A stretch of 64,000 nucleotides of DNA from Oceanicella actignis. Lineage in GTDB: Bacteria > Pseudomonadota > Alphaproteobacteria > Rhodobacterales > Rhodobacteraceae. The translations under genes and the position numbers were made by a program. Shown here in pieces: positions 12,968 through 21,199 of this stretch. Position 1 is the stretch's first letter, and each line of letters starts with the position of its first letter. Under the pieces are notes generated by a model that was not told the DNA's origin, ran no database searches, and was given only the letters and a program-made list of their open reading frames with translations. The stretch is from contig NZ_VNHJ01000005.1 of assembly GCF_008124525.1 (NCBI RefSeq), positions 165,372 through 229,371 on the forward strand, written 5' to 3'.

Positions 12968-13251
12968 CGCGCGGCTTCCTTTCTCTTGAGCGATTCGAAC
13001 AGGCTCTCGGCCAGACCTATGCCGCCCCGTCTGGCCAGAAGGCGGGCTTGTTCCTGCGTCAGGAGGCTTGAGAAGGCCTCTTCGCCGGCGCCGCCCCCCA
13101 TGGTTTCGAGCGGTTTTCCGAGGCCGGCATAGGTCAGCATCTGCGCCAGAAAGGTCGCTTCAAGCTCCTGGGCGACCTCGCGCAGGCGGGCGTCGCGCGA
13201 ATCGGTCGCCGGCATCGGGGGCGGCGCGAGGCGGCCGGGCTGGATCTGCAT
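12964..13251 (-). CDS. flagellar rod-binding protein (FlgJ N-terminal domain)
   Basis: A 95-residue protein. The core ELEATFLAQMLTYAGLGKPL and FSSLLTQEQARLLARRGGIGLAESLFESL matches the rod-binding domain of FlgJ. It lacks the muramidase domain of enterobacterial FlgJ, which is the normal state in many alphaproteobacteria. The start at 13251 has GGAG nine bases upstream; the frame runs open further upstream only by chance, across the divergent fliK start. It is probably a rod-capping or assembly factor in the periplasm. Confidence 0.85.
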   Translation of the reverse strand: MQIQPGRLAPPPMPATDSRDARLREVAQELEATFLAQMLTYAGLGKPLETMGGGAGEEAFSSLLTQEQARLLARRGGIGLAESLFESLKRKEAAR

Positions 13252-13315
13252 GGGCGTCTCCTTTCGCCGCCGATCTTCGCGCGACTCGGTAAATGATTGG
13301 TAAGGCTTCGCGCCG

Positions 13316-14749
13316 ATGATCGTGCCAGTTCCCATCGCAGCCATGAGGCCCAGGATGATCGTCGCCCCCGCCACGCAGACCGAGTCGCTTTCGCCTGCGG
13401 CCGCGCCTTCGCCGCGTCGGGGAGAATCGCCCGCGCCCGAAGCGGACTTCGCCGCCGCGTTCCGGGCCGGTCTGGGCGAAAGGAGCATCGCGACGGCGAC
13501 CGTCAAGGCGCCGCCGATGGCCGCTGGCGCGTCGATGCCGCCGGACGGCGGCGAAGAGGGGGACGAGGCGGAGCCGGAAGGCGCGCCCCGACCCGATTTC
13601 GCCATGTTCCTGCCCGCTGATGCGCTTGGGAGGGTGGCGGAACTTCCGCAATCTTCGGCGCCGGTTCGGGACGACGCGGCGAGCGCGTCGCGCGATTCTC
13701 GCGAACGGACGGCGGAGCGAGACGCTGCGCCGCCCGCGCCCGCTCACGCGCCTGAAGTCGTGACGTCCGGGCCTCGGACGTCGATTGTCGAGAGCCCCCA
13801 GTCGGCCCCCCACCGCCCGGGCTTGGACCAGAACGGCGCCGAGACCGCCGCGCTCGCGGCCGCCGACTTGGCGTTCCCTCGCGTCGCGAACCCTGGCGAG
13901 GCCGTGGACGCCGCTTCCGAGCGTCCCGGCAGCGTCGACGAGATCGGCGCCGAAGCGCCCGAGAAGGGTGAGGCGAAGAAGTTGGTTTCGAATGGCGCCG
14001 GGCAGGGGGGTGAGGCTGCGACGCCTCCGCTCGCGAATGCATTCCCGACATCGACCGATGCGGCGCAGACCCTTGGCGCGCCGCCCGGCGGACCGGCAGA
14101 GCCTGCCGCGCCGCCGGAGGTCATCTCCGTGGAACAGACCGATCAGGCCGCCCCTCCGGCGCGTCCGACCGTCGGGCAGGGGGCGGAGCCGCCCTTGGCT
14201 CTCGGCTCCGCCGAGGCGTTGCGCCAAGGCGACGAGATCGCAGACCGCGATGCGGCCGAAGCCGAGAGCAAGGCGGAGGCCGACGGTCCCGATCTCATCC
14301 AGTCCGCCGCGCGGGCCGAGCGCGTCGAGCGGTTTCACGCCGCCGCGCCGCCTGCACATGGTCCGGATCGGGCATCGGCCGGGCACGTCATCCGGCAGCT
14401 GACCGAAGCGGTGTCGCGATCCGACGATGGGGCGGTCGAGGTGCGGCTCGATCCGCCCGAGCTCGGCCGGGTTCGGATCACCATGAGCGCCGTCGACGGG
14501 ACCATGAACGCGCATGTTTCGGCAGACAGGCCCGAGGCCCTTGACCTTATGCGCAGGCATGCAGAGCAGCTCTCGGCCGAGCTTGCGCGCCTGGGGCATG
14601 CGCGGGTGGATCTGTCCTTCTCGTCGGGCGGAGGGCAGCCTGGCCGTCCGCGCGGGCATGACGCGTTTTTCAGCGAGGCCGCGTCCGAGCCGGCCGAGCT
14701 GCCCGCCCTGCGCCGCGTCTTCGTGACCGGCCTCGACATGCGAGTGTAA
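13316..14749 (+). CDS. fliK: flagellar hook-length control protein FliK
   Basis: A 477-residue protein. The first 350 residues are low-complexity and rich in Ala, Pro and Glu, as expected for the unstructured molecular ruler. The C-terminal domain is recognisable: VEVRLDPPELGRVRI, followed by a HVSADRPEALDLMRRHAEQLSAEL region and a tail rich in Gly and Ser. FliK measures hook length and switches export specificity through FlhB. It is divergent from the rod-binding gene with 64 bases between starts and is followed 18 bases later by flgD. Confidence 0.9.
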   Translation: MIVPVPIAAMRPRMIVAPATQTESLSPAAAPSPRRGESPAPEADFAAAFRAGLGERSIATATVKAPPMAAGASMPPDGGEEGDEAEPEGAPRPDFAMFLPADALGRVAELPQSSAPVRDDAASASRDSRERTAERDAAPPAPAHAPEVVTSGPRTSIVESPQSAPHRPGLDQNGAETAALAAADLAFPRVANPGEAVDAASERPGSVDEIGAEAPEKGEAKKLVSNGAGQGGEAATPPLANAFPTSTDAAQTLGAPPGGPAEPAAPPEVISVEQTDQAAPPARPTVGQGAEPPLALGSAEALRQGDEIADRDAAEAESKAEADGPDLIQSAARAERVERFHAAAPPAHGPDRASAGHVIRQLTEAVSRSDDGAVEVRLDPPELGRVRITMSAVDGTMNAHVSADRPEALDLMRRHAEQLSAELARLGHARVDLSFSSGGGQPGRPRGHDAFFSEAASEPAELPALRRVFVTGLDMRV

Positions 14750-14767
14750 CGAAAGGAATCGCGCGAC

Positions 14768-15424
14768 ATGGAAGTCAATTCAGCCACGACTGCGGCGGCG
14801 GCGTCGGCGGGCGCCCGCAACAGCGACTCCGCACGACAGATCGCGTCCGACTTCGACACCTTTCTTCAGCTGCTGACGACGCAGATGCGCAACCAGGATC
14901 CGCTCAACCCGACCGATTCGACCGAGTTCGTCGCGCAGCTGGCCAATTTTTCGGGCGTCGAGCAGCAGGTGAAGACCAACGAGCAGCTCGAGTCGATCAG
15001 GAGCATGCTTGCGGCAAGCGCCTCGGGCGCGGTGCAATGGATCGGGAAGGAGGTGCAGGCCCCGACTTTCGCCCGCTTCGACGGCGCCCCGATCGAGGTC
15101 GCCTTCGACGCGGGGGCGCCGGCCCAATCGGCGCAGATGGTCGTCTATGACGAATCGGACCGCGAGGTGGCGCGCATGGCCGTCGATCCCGCGTCTTCGA
15201 CGGTGATATGGGATGGAACGATCGACGGTCAGCCGGCGCCCGAGGGCCTGTATCGTTTCGAACAGCTGCGCAGCGGAGAGGATGGTCTGGAGCGCACCAA
15301 GCCTGGCCGCGTGTTCGCGCTGGTGCAGGAGGTGAGGCTTTCGGGCGGCGAGGCGCTTCTGGTGCTTGAAAACGGTCGAAGCGTGAGCGAGGCCGAGGTC
15401 GCCGCCGTGCGCGCGCCCTCGTGA
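14768..15424 (+). CDS. flgD: flagellar hook assembly protein FlgD
   Basis: Hook cap scaffold protein, 218 residues. The N-terminal signature FLQLLTTQMRNQDPLNPTDS with EFVAQLANFSGVEQ is diagnostic. The C-terminal half has the tudor/FnIII-type beta region (TVIWDGTIDGQPAPEGLYRFE). It lies directly behind fliK with AAAGGAATCG as ribosome site. A tRNA gene follows without an obvious terminator. Confidence 0.95.
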   Translation: MEVNSATTAAAASAGARNSDSARQIASDFDTFLQLLTTQMRNQDPLNPTDSTEFVAQLANFSGVEQQVKTNEQLESIRSMLAASASGAVQWIGKEVQAPTFARFDGAPIEVAFDAGAPAQSAQMVVYDESDREVARMAVDPASSTVIWDGTIDGQPAPEGLYRFEQLRSGEDGLERTKPGRVFALVQEVRLSGGEALLVLENGRSVSEAEVAAVRAPS

Positions 15425-15444
15425 ATTCCGCGCGAACAGGGGTC

Positions 15445-15473
15445 TTGCGAACGTCCCTTGCTCGATATATAGC
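15445..15473 (+). promoter_or_regulatory. probable sigma-70 promoter of tRNA-Pro
   Basis: TTGCGA (15445-15450), a 17-base spacer and TATAGC (15468-15473), ending 33 bases before the mature tRNA 5' end. The surrounding GATATATAG is one of the few AT-rich patches here. Confidence 0.5.
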
Positions 15474-15506
15474 CGTGCCCATCGTCGGGGTCCGCCCCGA
15501 GCGGGT

Positions 15507-15583
15507 CGGAGTGTAGCTCAGCCTGGTAGAGCACTGTCTTCGGGAGGCAGGGGCCGGTGGTTCGAATCCACTCACTCCGACCA
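15507..15583 (+). tRNA. tRNA-Pro (anticodon CGG)
   Basis: A 77-base cloverleaf with encoded CCA. The acceptor arms CGGAGTG and CACTCCG pair perfectly. The D arm GCTC/GAGC, the anticodon stem CTGTC/GGCAG with loop TTCGGGA, and the T arm GGTGG-TTCGAAT-CCACT are all present. The anticodon CGG reads proline codon CCG, which is heavily used in this GC-rich genome. Confidence 0.97.
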
Positions 15584-16054
15584 TCAACTTTCCTCAAGCC
15601 GTATCATGCAAGCCGCGTGAGTGCGCCGTCGGCGCTTGTCGTTCCGTCGGGCGCCGCAGAGCCTTCGTCGTGACCGCGGGCGCGTGCATCGCGCCAGGAT
15701 GGGGGCCAGTGCAGTCGGGACCGGGGGCGTCGTCGGCGCGGGCCGAAAGCGCTCGAGCCGCCGGCGACGGCGAGCGTATTCCCGGACGGGTTCGCCGGAC
15801 GGGGTCGGCGCGGGATCCTTTCATGCCAACCGTCAATGCCCCTTCGCCGCGCCGGTTTCGAGCGGTTTGCCGTCGCCCCGGCCGCAGGCGGCCGCGATGC
15901 GGGGATGCCTGCAGGGCGCGAAGGGCGTCATCTCGCCATGGGCCGTGGCGCGATTTCGTCTGCCACGCGCCACGGCCCGGATCGCCCGGTCCGGCGGCGG
16001 CCGAAGCGCGCGGCGTCGAAATCCGCCACCGCGCCAGGATGTGAGGCGGGCGGA
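15584..16054. other. 470-base intergenic region with one long inverted repeat
   Basis: It lies between tRNA-Pro and the LysR gene. Several frames stay open, but none has a recognisable protein or ribosome site. The only structure I see is a 13-bp inverted repeat at 15940-15952 and 15966-15978 (GGGCCGTGGCGCG) with a 13-base loop, lying 77 bases past the LysR stop. Neither side has a T-run, so it could be a Rho-type pause or mRNA-end stabiliser rather than an intrinsic terminator. Confidence 0.5.
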
Positions 16055-16939
16055 TCAGCCTGCCTCGGGCGTTCGCGCCAATGCCGCGTCAATGGCCTGG
16101 CGCACCAATGGATTTGGGAAGCGCCGCCGCAGGGTGACGGCGTGGAACGTCTCGCTCAGCCCGTCCAGGCGCGCAAGTTCGGCCAGCCGGCCCGAGGCCA
16201 GCTCGTCCCGCACCACGATCGGCGGAATCACCGCCAGGCCCGCGCCCGAGCGCGCCAGAAGGCGCAGCATCGCCATGTCGTCGGCTTCGGCGGCGATGCG
16301 CGGCGCGATGGACAGCGCGTCGAGCAGCGCGTCGAAGCCCGCGCGAAGGGCGTCTTCGGCCGTGGGCAGGATCAGCGGCTCATTCTCGAGAAGGTCGCGC
16401 AGCTCGCGCCCCGCCAGGGCGGGCGGTCCGATCAGGCTGACGGGCTGCTCGGCGATGCGGTGCACGATATGGCGGCTGGCGGCGTCTTGCGCGGGCGGGC
16501 GGTTGGTCAGCACCACGTCAAGCGCCAGCGCCTCGAGCGCGGCCAGAAGCTGCGCCTGCGGTCCCGAGCGCAGCACCACCTCGACGTCGGGGCGCGACAG
16601 GAAGGGCGCGATGAACGCGATCTGGAAGTTGCGCGACAGCGTCGAGAGCGCGCCGACGCGCAGCGCCTGCCGCGGGGCGCCGCGTTCGCGCAAGGTGGCC
16701 ACCAGGTCCTCGGCTGTGCGGAAGATCGCCTCGGCGTGATCGAGGGCGATGCGCCCGGCCTCGGTCAGGACCAGGCCGCGGCCGCGCCGCTCGAACAGCT
16801 CCTGGCCCAGCGCCGCCTCGAGCGTGCGGATCTGCGTCGACAGCGCCGATTGCGACAGGTTCAGCCGTCGCGCCGCGCCGGTCAGCGTGCCCTCGCGCGC
16901 GACCGCGCGGAACAGGCGCAGGTGATGCAGGTTCAGCAT
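16055..16939 (-). CDS. LysR-family regulator of the dab genes (probable)
   Basis: A 294-residue LysR-type protein. The N-terminal winged helix-turn-helix reads LFRAVAREGTLTGAARRLNLSQSALSTQIRTLE, and the rest is the periplasmic-binding-like effector domain. LysR-type regulators usually activate the divergent gene, and here that is dabB, 110 bases away. DAB operons in other bacteria are often next to a LysR/CbbR-like gene, so a CO2 or bicarbonate-linked signal is a reasonable inference. The ligand cannot be read from sequence. Confidence 0.88.
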   Translation of the reverse strand: MLNLHHLRLFRAVAREGTLTGAARRLNLSQSALSTQIRTLEAALGQELFERRGRGLVLTEAGRIALDHAEAIFRTAEDLVATLRERGAPRQALRVGALSTLSRNFQIAFIAPFLSRPDVEVVLRSGPQAQLLAALEALALDVVLTNRPPAQDAASRHIVHRIAEQPVSLIGPPALAGRELRDLLENEPLILPTAEDALRAGFDALLDALSIAPRIAAEADDMAMLRLLARSGAGLAVIPPIVVRDELASGRLAELARLDGLSETFHAVTLRRRFPNPLVRQAIDAALARTPEAG

Positions 16940-17049
16940 GTCGAACGTTCCATCAGATAGAATGATTTCTGCAAAAATATGTAATTTTGTCGAACAGAGC
17001 CAGCGGCTATCACCACTCCGCTTCTCTTGGCAGCATACGGAGTTCGGTC
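16940..17049. promoter_or_regulatory. AT-rich divergent LysR/dabB promoter region
   Basis: A distinctly AT-rich stretch (16950-16990) in a GC-rich setting. It contains the imperfect palindrome CAAAAATATGTAATTTTG (16972-16989) and, just before it, AGAATGATTTCT. LysR proteins bind T-N11-A dyads in this type of position. Exact operator limits cannot be set by eye. Confidence 0.45.
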
Positions 17050-18588
17050 ATGACGGCTTTCCCGCTCGCTCCCGCGCAGCTGGCCCCGTTGGTTCTTGCG
17101 ATCGCCGCCGCGGCGATGATGATGCGCCCCGGCCGCAGGCCGCCGGCGGCGCGCTTGCTGCCTCAGGCGGCCAGTCTTGCGGCGTTGGCGCTGGCCCTTG
17201 GCGGGGCGGCGCTTGCGGGGGCGGATGAAGGGGGCGGGCCGATGCGCGCCGACGCGATCGGCGCGACCATGGCGACGCTGGTCGCCTTCATCGGATGGAT
17301 CGTGACGCGCTACGCGGCGCGCTACATGGATGGCGAGCCGCGCGAGGGGCGGTTTCACGCGCTCATGCTGGCCACCCTGGCGGCCGTGCTGGTTCTGGCG
17401 CAGGCGGCGCATCTTGCGCTGCTGGCGGCGGCCTTCGCGGCGACGGGCCTCTTGCTGCGCCAGCTTCTGCTTTTCTATCCCGAGCGGCCGGCGGCGCGCC
17501 GCGCGGCGGCCAAGTTCGCGCTGGTCTGGCATGCGGGCGACGCGGCGCTGATCCTGGCCGCCGCGATCCTGTGGGCCGCGCATGGGCTGGGCGACATGGC
17601 GGCGTTGCGCGCGCTGATCGGCGAAGCCGGGCCGGGGGCGGCCGATCATGTCGCGGCGGCGCTGGTGGTGCTGGCGGCGCTGCTCAAGACGGCGGCCTTT
17701 CCCGCGCATGGCTGGCTGACCGAGGTGATGGAGGCGCCGACGCCGGTTTCGGCCCTGCTGCATGCGGGCGTCGTCAACGCCGGCGGAGTTCTGCTGATCC
17801 GGCTGGCCGATCTGGTGCAGGCCAGCCCCGCGGCGATGGCGGCGCTGGCTTTCATGGGCGGCTTGACGGCGTTGTTCGGCGCCGTGGTCATGCTTGCGCA
17901 AAGCGCGGTCAAGACGGCGCTGGCCTGGTCGACGGTGGGGCAGATGGGCTTCATGCTGCTGCAATGCGGGCTGGGGCTGTGGCCCCTGGCGCTGCTGCAC
18001 ATCATCGCCCACGGGCTTTACAAGAGCCATGCCTTCCTGACCGCCGGCATGGCCGTGGCCGAAGTGCGCGCCGCGCGCAAGCCCGGTCCCGTCGCGGCTC
18101 CGGGCTGGGGGGCGGTGGCGCGCGCCTTTGCGTTGTCGCTGGCGCTTTACGCGGCCATGGCGGGGCTGTTCATGGCCATCGCCGGGCCCAAATCGCCGCA
18201 GGCGCTGGCGCTTGGCGCGATGCTGGTCTTCGGCGTGGCCTATCTGGTGGCGCAGGGTCTAGCCGATGCGGCGCCGCGGGCGCTGACCTGGCGCACGGCT
18301 CTGGCCTCGGCCGGCGCGGCGGCGGCGTATTTCGGCTTCCAGCTGGGCGCGCAGGCGCTGTGGGGGGCGCATCTGCCCGCGCCGCCCGATCCGGGGCCGC
18401 TGGAATGGGCGCTGATCGTGCTGGCGGTCGGCTCGTTCGGGCTGGTGGCGCTGGCGCAGGCGCTGTTCCCGCTCTGGGCGCATCATCCGGCCGCCGCGGG
18501 CCTGCGGGTGCATGTCGCCAACGGCTTTTACCTGAACGCGCTGCTCGACAAGGCGATCGGCGGCTTTCGGACCGTGAAGGCGAAGTGA
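17050..18588 (+). CDS. dabB: DabB, NuoL-like membrane subunit of the DAB inorganic-carbon system
   Basis: A 512-residue membrane protein of the proton-translocating NuoL/MrpA family (PF00361-type core). The stretch LLKTAAFPAHGWLTEVMEAPTPVSALLHAGVVNAGG and the HGLYKSHAF motif are present with their conserved lysines and histidines. It is shorter than NuoL, lacking the long C-terminal lateral helix, as DabB proteins do. No nuo genes are adjacent; the next gene, ten bases on, is dabA. DabB is thought to supply a cation gradient that drives vectorial CO2 hydration by DabA. Start chosen at 17050, after CGGAG. Confidence 0.92.
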   Translation: MTAFPLAPAQLAPLVLAIAAAAMMMRPGRRPPAARLLPQAASLAALALALGGAALAGADEGGGPMRADAIGATMATLVAFIGWIVTRYAARYMDGEPREGRFHALMLATLAAVLVLAQAAHLALLAAAFAATGLLLRQLLLFYPERPAARRAAAKFALVWHAGDAALILAAAILWAAHGLGDMAALRALIGEAGPGAADHVAAALVVLAALLKTAAFPAHGWLTEVMEAPTPVSALLHAGVVNAGGVLLIRLADLVQASPAAMAALAFMGGLTALFGAVVMLAQSAVKTALAWSTVGQMGFMLLQCGLGLWPLALLHIIAHGLYKSHAFLTAGMAVAEVRAARKPGPVAAPGWGAVARAFALSLALYAAMAGLFMAIAGPKSPQALALGAMLVFGVAYLVAQGLADAAPRALTWRTALASAGAAAAYFGFQLGAQALWGAHLPAPPDPGPLEWALIVLAVGSFGLVALAQALFPLWAHHPAAAGLRVHVANGFYLNALLDKAIGGFRTVKAK

Positions 18589-18598
18589 GGAAACGGCC

Positions 18599-20992
18599 AT
18601 GTTCATGAAGCAGACCGATTTTGCGCCGGCGCGGATGTCGGCGCTCCTGGGCGCGGCCGAGGCCGCCGCGCGGGCCATTCCGCCCGCCTTCCCCCTTGAC
18701 GCTACGGTGGCGGTGAATCCCTTTATGGGCCAGGCGGGCGAGACGCCGGCCGCCGCCTCGGCGCGGCTGGCGCGGACGGCGGGGGTCCGGCTGTTCGGCC
18801 CCCGCGCCCGGATCGCGGCCGAGATCGCGGCCGGGCGCATCGCCGACGAGGATCTTGTCGAGGCGCTCATCGCGTGCCCGTCCTCGCTCAAGCCGGCGGA
18901 TCTGGGGCTGCTCAAGTCGCGGCTGGGCGCGCCGCGGCCCGAGCCGGAGGCGCCCCCCACCGTGGCCGATCTGGCCGCGCAACGGACCGGCGTGGACTGG
19001 CCCGCCGTGATCGAGCGTTGCGTCGGCCTGTGGGCGGCGGGGCATTTCGACCGCGGGCAGGCGCTGTGGCTGCCGGCGCCCGGCGCCGACGCCTGGGCCT
19101 CGTGGCGCGCCTGGGCGGCGCGCGACCTGACCCCCGAGATCGCCGGGCTTGCGGGCTTTTGCGCCCATGTCTCGGCCGCGCCGGACACGCCCGAGCGCGC
19201 CATCTGCCGCGCCGCCGACGCGCTCGAGCTTGACGAGGCGGCGGCCGAGACCGCGTTCCATCGCCTGCTGATGGATCTTGGCGGCTGGGCGCAGCATGCG
19301 CGTTGGCTGTTGTGGCGGGCCGAGCAGGAAGGCGGAACCGACCGCACCCTGGCGGGGCTGCTGGCCATCCGGCTGATCTGGGAAGAGGCGCTGCTGGCGC
19401 GTCATCCGGACCTGGCCGAGCGCTGGCGCGCGGCGGCGGCCGCCCATGCCGCGCCGACGGCGCCGTCGATCGAGGACGTGATCGACTGGATCCTTCAGGA
19501 CGCGGCCGAGCGCGCCTTCCAGCGCCGCCTGGCGGCGCGGCTCGGCGGCGCCGCGCCCGCCAGCCCGGCGCGGCCGACGCTGCAGGCGGCGTTTTGCATC
19601 GACGTGCGCTCCGAGCCGTTCCGCCGCGCGCTCGAGGCGCAGGCGCCCGGCATCGAGACGATCGGCTGCGCGGGGTTCTTCGGCCTGCCCGTAGCACATC
19701 TGCCCCATGCCTCGGACGTGGACGAGGCGCGCCTTCCCGCGCTGCTGCGGCCCACGCTTTCAAGCGTCGCCCGCGCGCCCGAGCCGCGCGAGCGCGCGGC
19801 CCGCATCAAGGCCCGCGCCATCCGCGCCTGGGGGCGGTTCCGGCAGGCGGCGGTCTCGTCCTTCGCCTTCGTCGAGGCGGCGGGGCCGGCCTATGGCGGC
19901 AAGCTGCTGGCGGGCGCCTTCGGCCGGGCGGCGAAGGACGGCGGTTTGGAACCCGCCCCCCGCCTCGATCCCGCGCCCGATCCGGCGGCGCGGGCGAAGG
20001 CGGCGGCGTCCGCGCTGGCGGCCATGGGGTTGACGAAGGGCTTCGCGCGGCTGGTGCTGCTGGTGGGCCATGGGGCCCGGATGACCAACAACCCGCATGA
20101 AAGCGCCTATCGCTGCGGCGCCTGCGGGGGGCATGACGGCGCGGTCTCGGCGCGGCTGCTGGCGGGGCTGCTGAACGATCCCGAGACGCGCGCGCATCTG
20201 CCCGCCCACGGGGTCGAGCTGCCCGACGACACGCTGTTCCTGGCGGCCCTGCACGAGACGACGACCGACGAGGCGATCCTGTTCGAGGCCGATCTTCCCG
20301 CCGCAAGGGCCGCCGCGCACGCCGCCGAGATCGGGCGCGCGCGCGGCTGGCTCGCCGCCGCCGGCCGGCAGGTGCGCGCCGAGCGCGCGCTGCGTCTGCC
20401 GGGCGCGACGCCCGACACGCTCGCCGCGCGCGCCCGCGACTGGGCCGAGGTGCGGCCCGAATGGGGCCTTGCCGGCTGCGCCGCCTTCATCGCCGCCCCG
20501 CGCGCGGCGACCGCCGGAAAGGATCTTGGCGGACGGGCGTTTCTGCACAGCTATGACTGGCGCGGCGACAAGGGCTTCGCCACGCTCGAGCTGATCCTGA
20601 CCGCGCCGGTGGTGGTGGCCGGCTGGATCAGCCTGCAATACTACGCCTCGGCCGTGGCGCCCGAGGTCTTCGGCGCCGGGAACAAGCTGATCCACAACGT
20701 GGTCGGCGGCATCGGCGTGGTCGAGGGCAATGGCGGCAGGTTGCGCGCCGGGCTGCCCTGGCAGGCGGTGCATGACGGCGAGCGCCTGGCGCATGAGCCG
20801 CTGCGCCTGACGGTCCTGGTCGAGGCGCCGCCCGAGGCGATTTCGGACGTCCTCGCGCGCCATCCGCAGGTTGCGGCGCTGTTCGACAACGGATGGCTGC
20901 ACCTGATGCAGCTCGAGGATGGGCGCGTCGCCGCGCGCTACCGTCCCGGCGGCGGCTGGCGGGCCGAAGCGCCCGTCGCGGCGGCGGCCTGA
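18599..20992 (+). CDS. dabA: DabA (DUF2309), beta-carbonic-anhydrase-like bicarbonate-accumulating subunit
   Basis: A 797-residue protein of the DUF2309/UPF0753 family. In Halothiobacillus DabA four residues bind a zinc as in beta-carbonic anhydrases: Cys-x-Asp, then His and Cys 15 apart. The same set is visible here as Cys333 and Asp335 (FCIDVRSEPFRR), His491 (VGHGARMTNNPHES) and Cys506 (YRCGACGGHDG), with matching spacing. With DabB it forms an energy-coupled complex that converts CO2 to bicarbonate inside the cell. The gene follows dabB by ten bases. I see no carboxysome or RuBisCO genes in the window, so it may serve anaplerotic carboxylation or autotrophy encoded elsewhere. Confidence 0.95.
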   Translation: MFMKQTDFAPARMSALLGAAEAAARAIPPAFPLDATVAVNPFMGQAGETPAAASARLARTAGVRLFGPRARIAAEIAAGRIADEDLVEALIACPSSLKPADLGLLKSRLGAPRPEPEAPPTVADLAAQRTGVDWPAVIERCVGLWAAGHFDRGQALWLPAPGADAWASWRAWAARDLTPEIAGLAGFCAHVSAAPDTPERAICRAADALELDEAAAETAFHRLLMDLGGWAQHARWLLWRAEQEGGTDRTLAGLLAIRLIWEEALLARHPDLAERWRAAAAAHAAPTAPSIEDVIDWILQDAAERAFQRRLAARLGGAAPASPARPTLQAAFCIDVRSEPFRRALEAQAPGIETIGCAGFFGLPVAHLPHASDVDEARLPALLRPTLSSVARAPEPRERAARIKARAIRAWGRFRQAAVSSFAFVEAAGPAYGGKLLAGAFGRAAKDGGLEPAPRLDPAPDPAARAKAAASALAAMGLTKGFARLVLLVGHGARMTNNPHESAYRCGACGGHDGAVSARLLAGLLNDPETRAHLPAHGVELPDDTLFLAALHETTTDEAILFEADLPAARAAAHAAEIGRARGWLAAAGRQVRAERALRLPGATPDTLAARARDWAEVRPEWGLAGCAAFIAAPRAATAGKDLGGRAFLHSYDWRGDKGFATLELILTAPVVVAGWISLQYYASAVAPEVFGAGNKLIHNVVGGIGVVEGNGGRLRAGLPWQAVHDGERLAHEPLRLTVLVEAPPEAISDVLARHPQVAALFDNGWLHLMQLEDGRVAARYRPGGGWRAEAPVAAAA

Positions 20993-21199
20993 CGCCTGCG
21001 CGCCGGGCCCGCCCCGCGCGCGGCGGCGAAGGCGCCGGCGCAGGGCGGCCGCCCCGCGCGGGGCCGGGGGCGCTGCGGCCACGGACAGGCGCCCGGTCCC
21101 GGGCGCGGTCCGTCCCCGGTCCGGCGGAAAGCGAAGGGGGCGAGGCGGGCGGCGCGGCGTTCGCTCCGCCCGCGGCCGCCCTTCGGGGTGCCTCGGCGC

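Noticed and set aside
15621..16739. Long plus-strand frames between tRNA-Pro and the LysR gene
   Set aside because: Low-complexity Arg/Ser/Ala translation, partly antisense to the LysR gene, no start signal.
17050..18588. nuoL of respiratory complex I
   Set aside because: Too short for NuoL, no other nuo genes nearby and directly followed by dabA; DabB fits better.
21001..21199. Terminator between dabA and the FeS photolyase gene
   Set aside because: GC-rich palindromes such as GCCCCGCGCGGGGC (21051-21064) are present, but no T-run follows on either strand.
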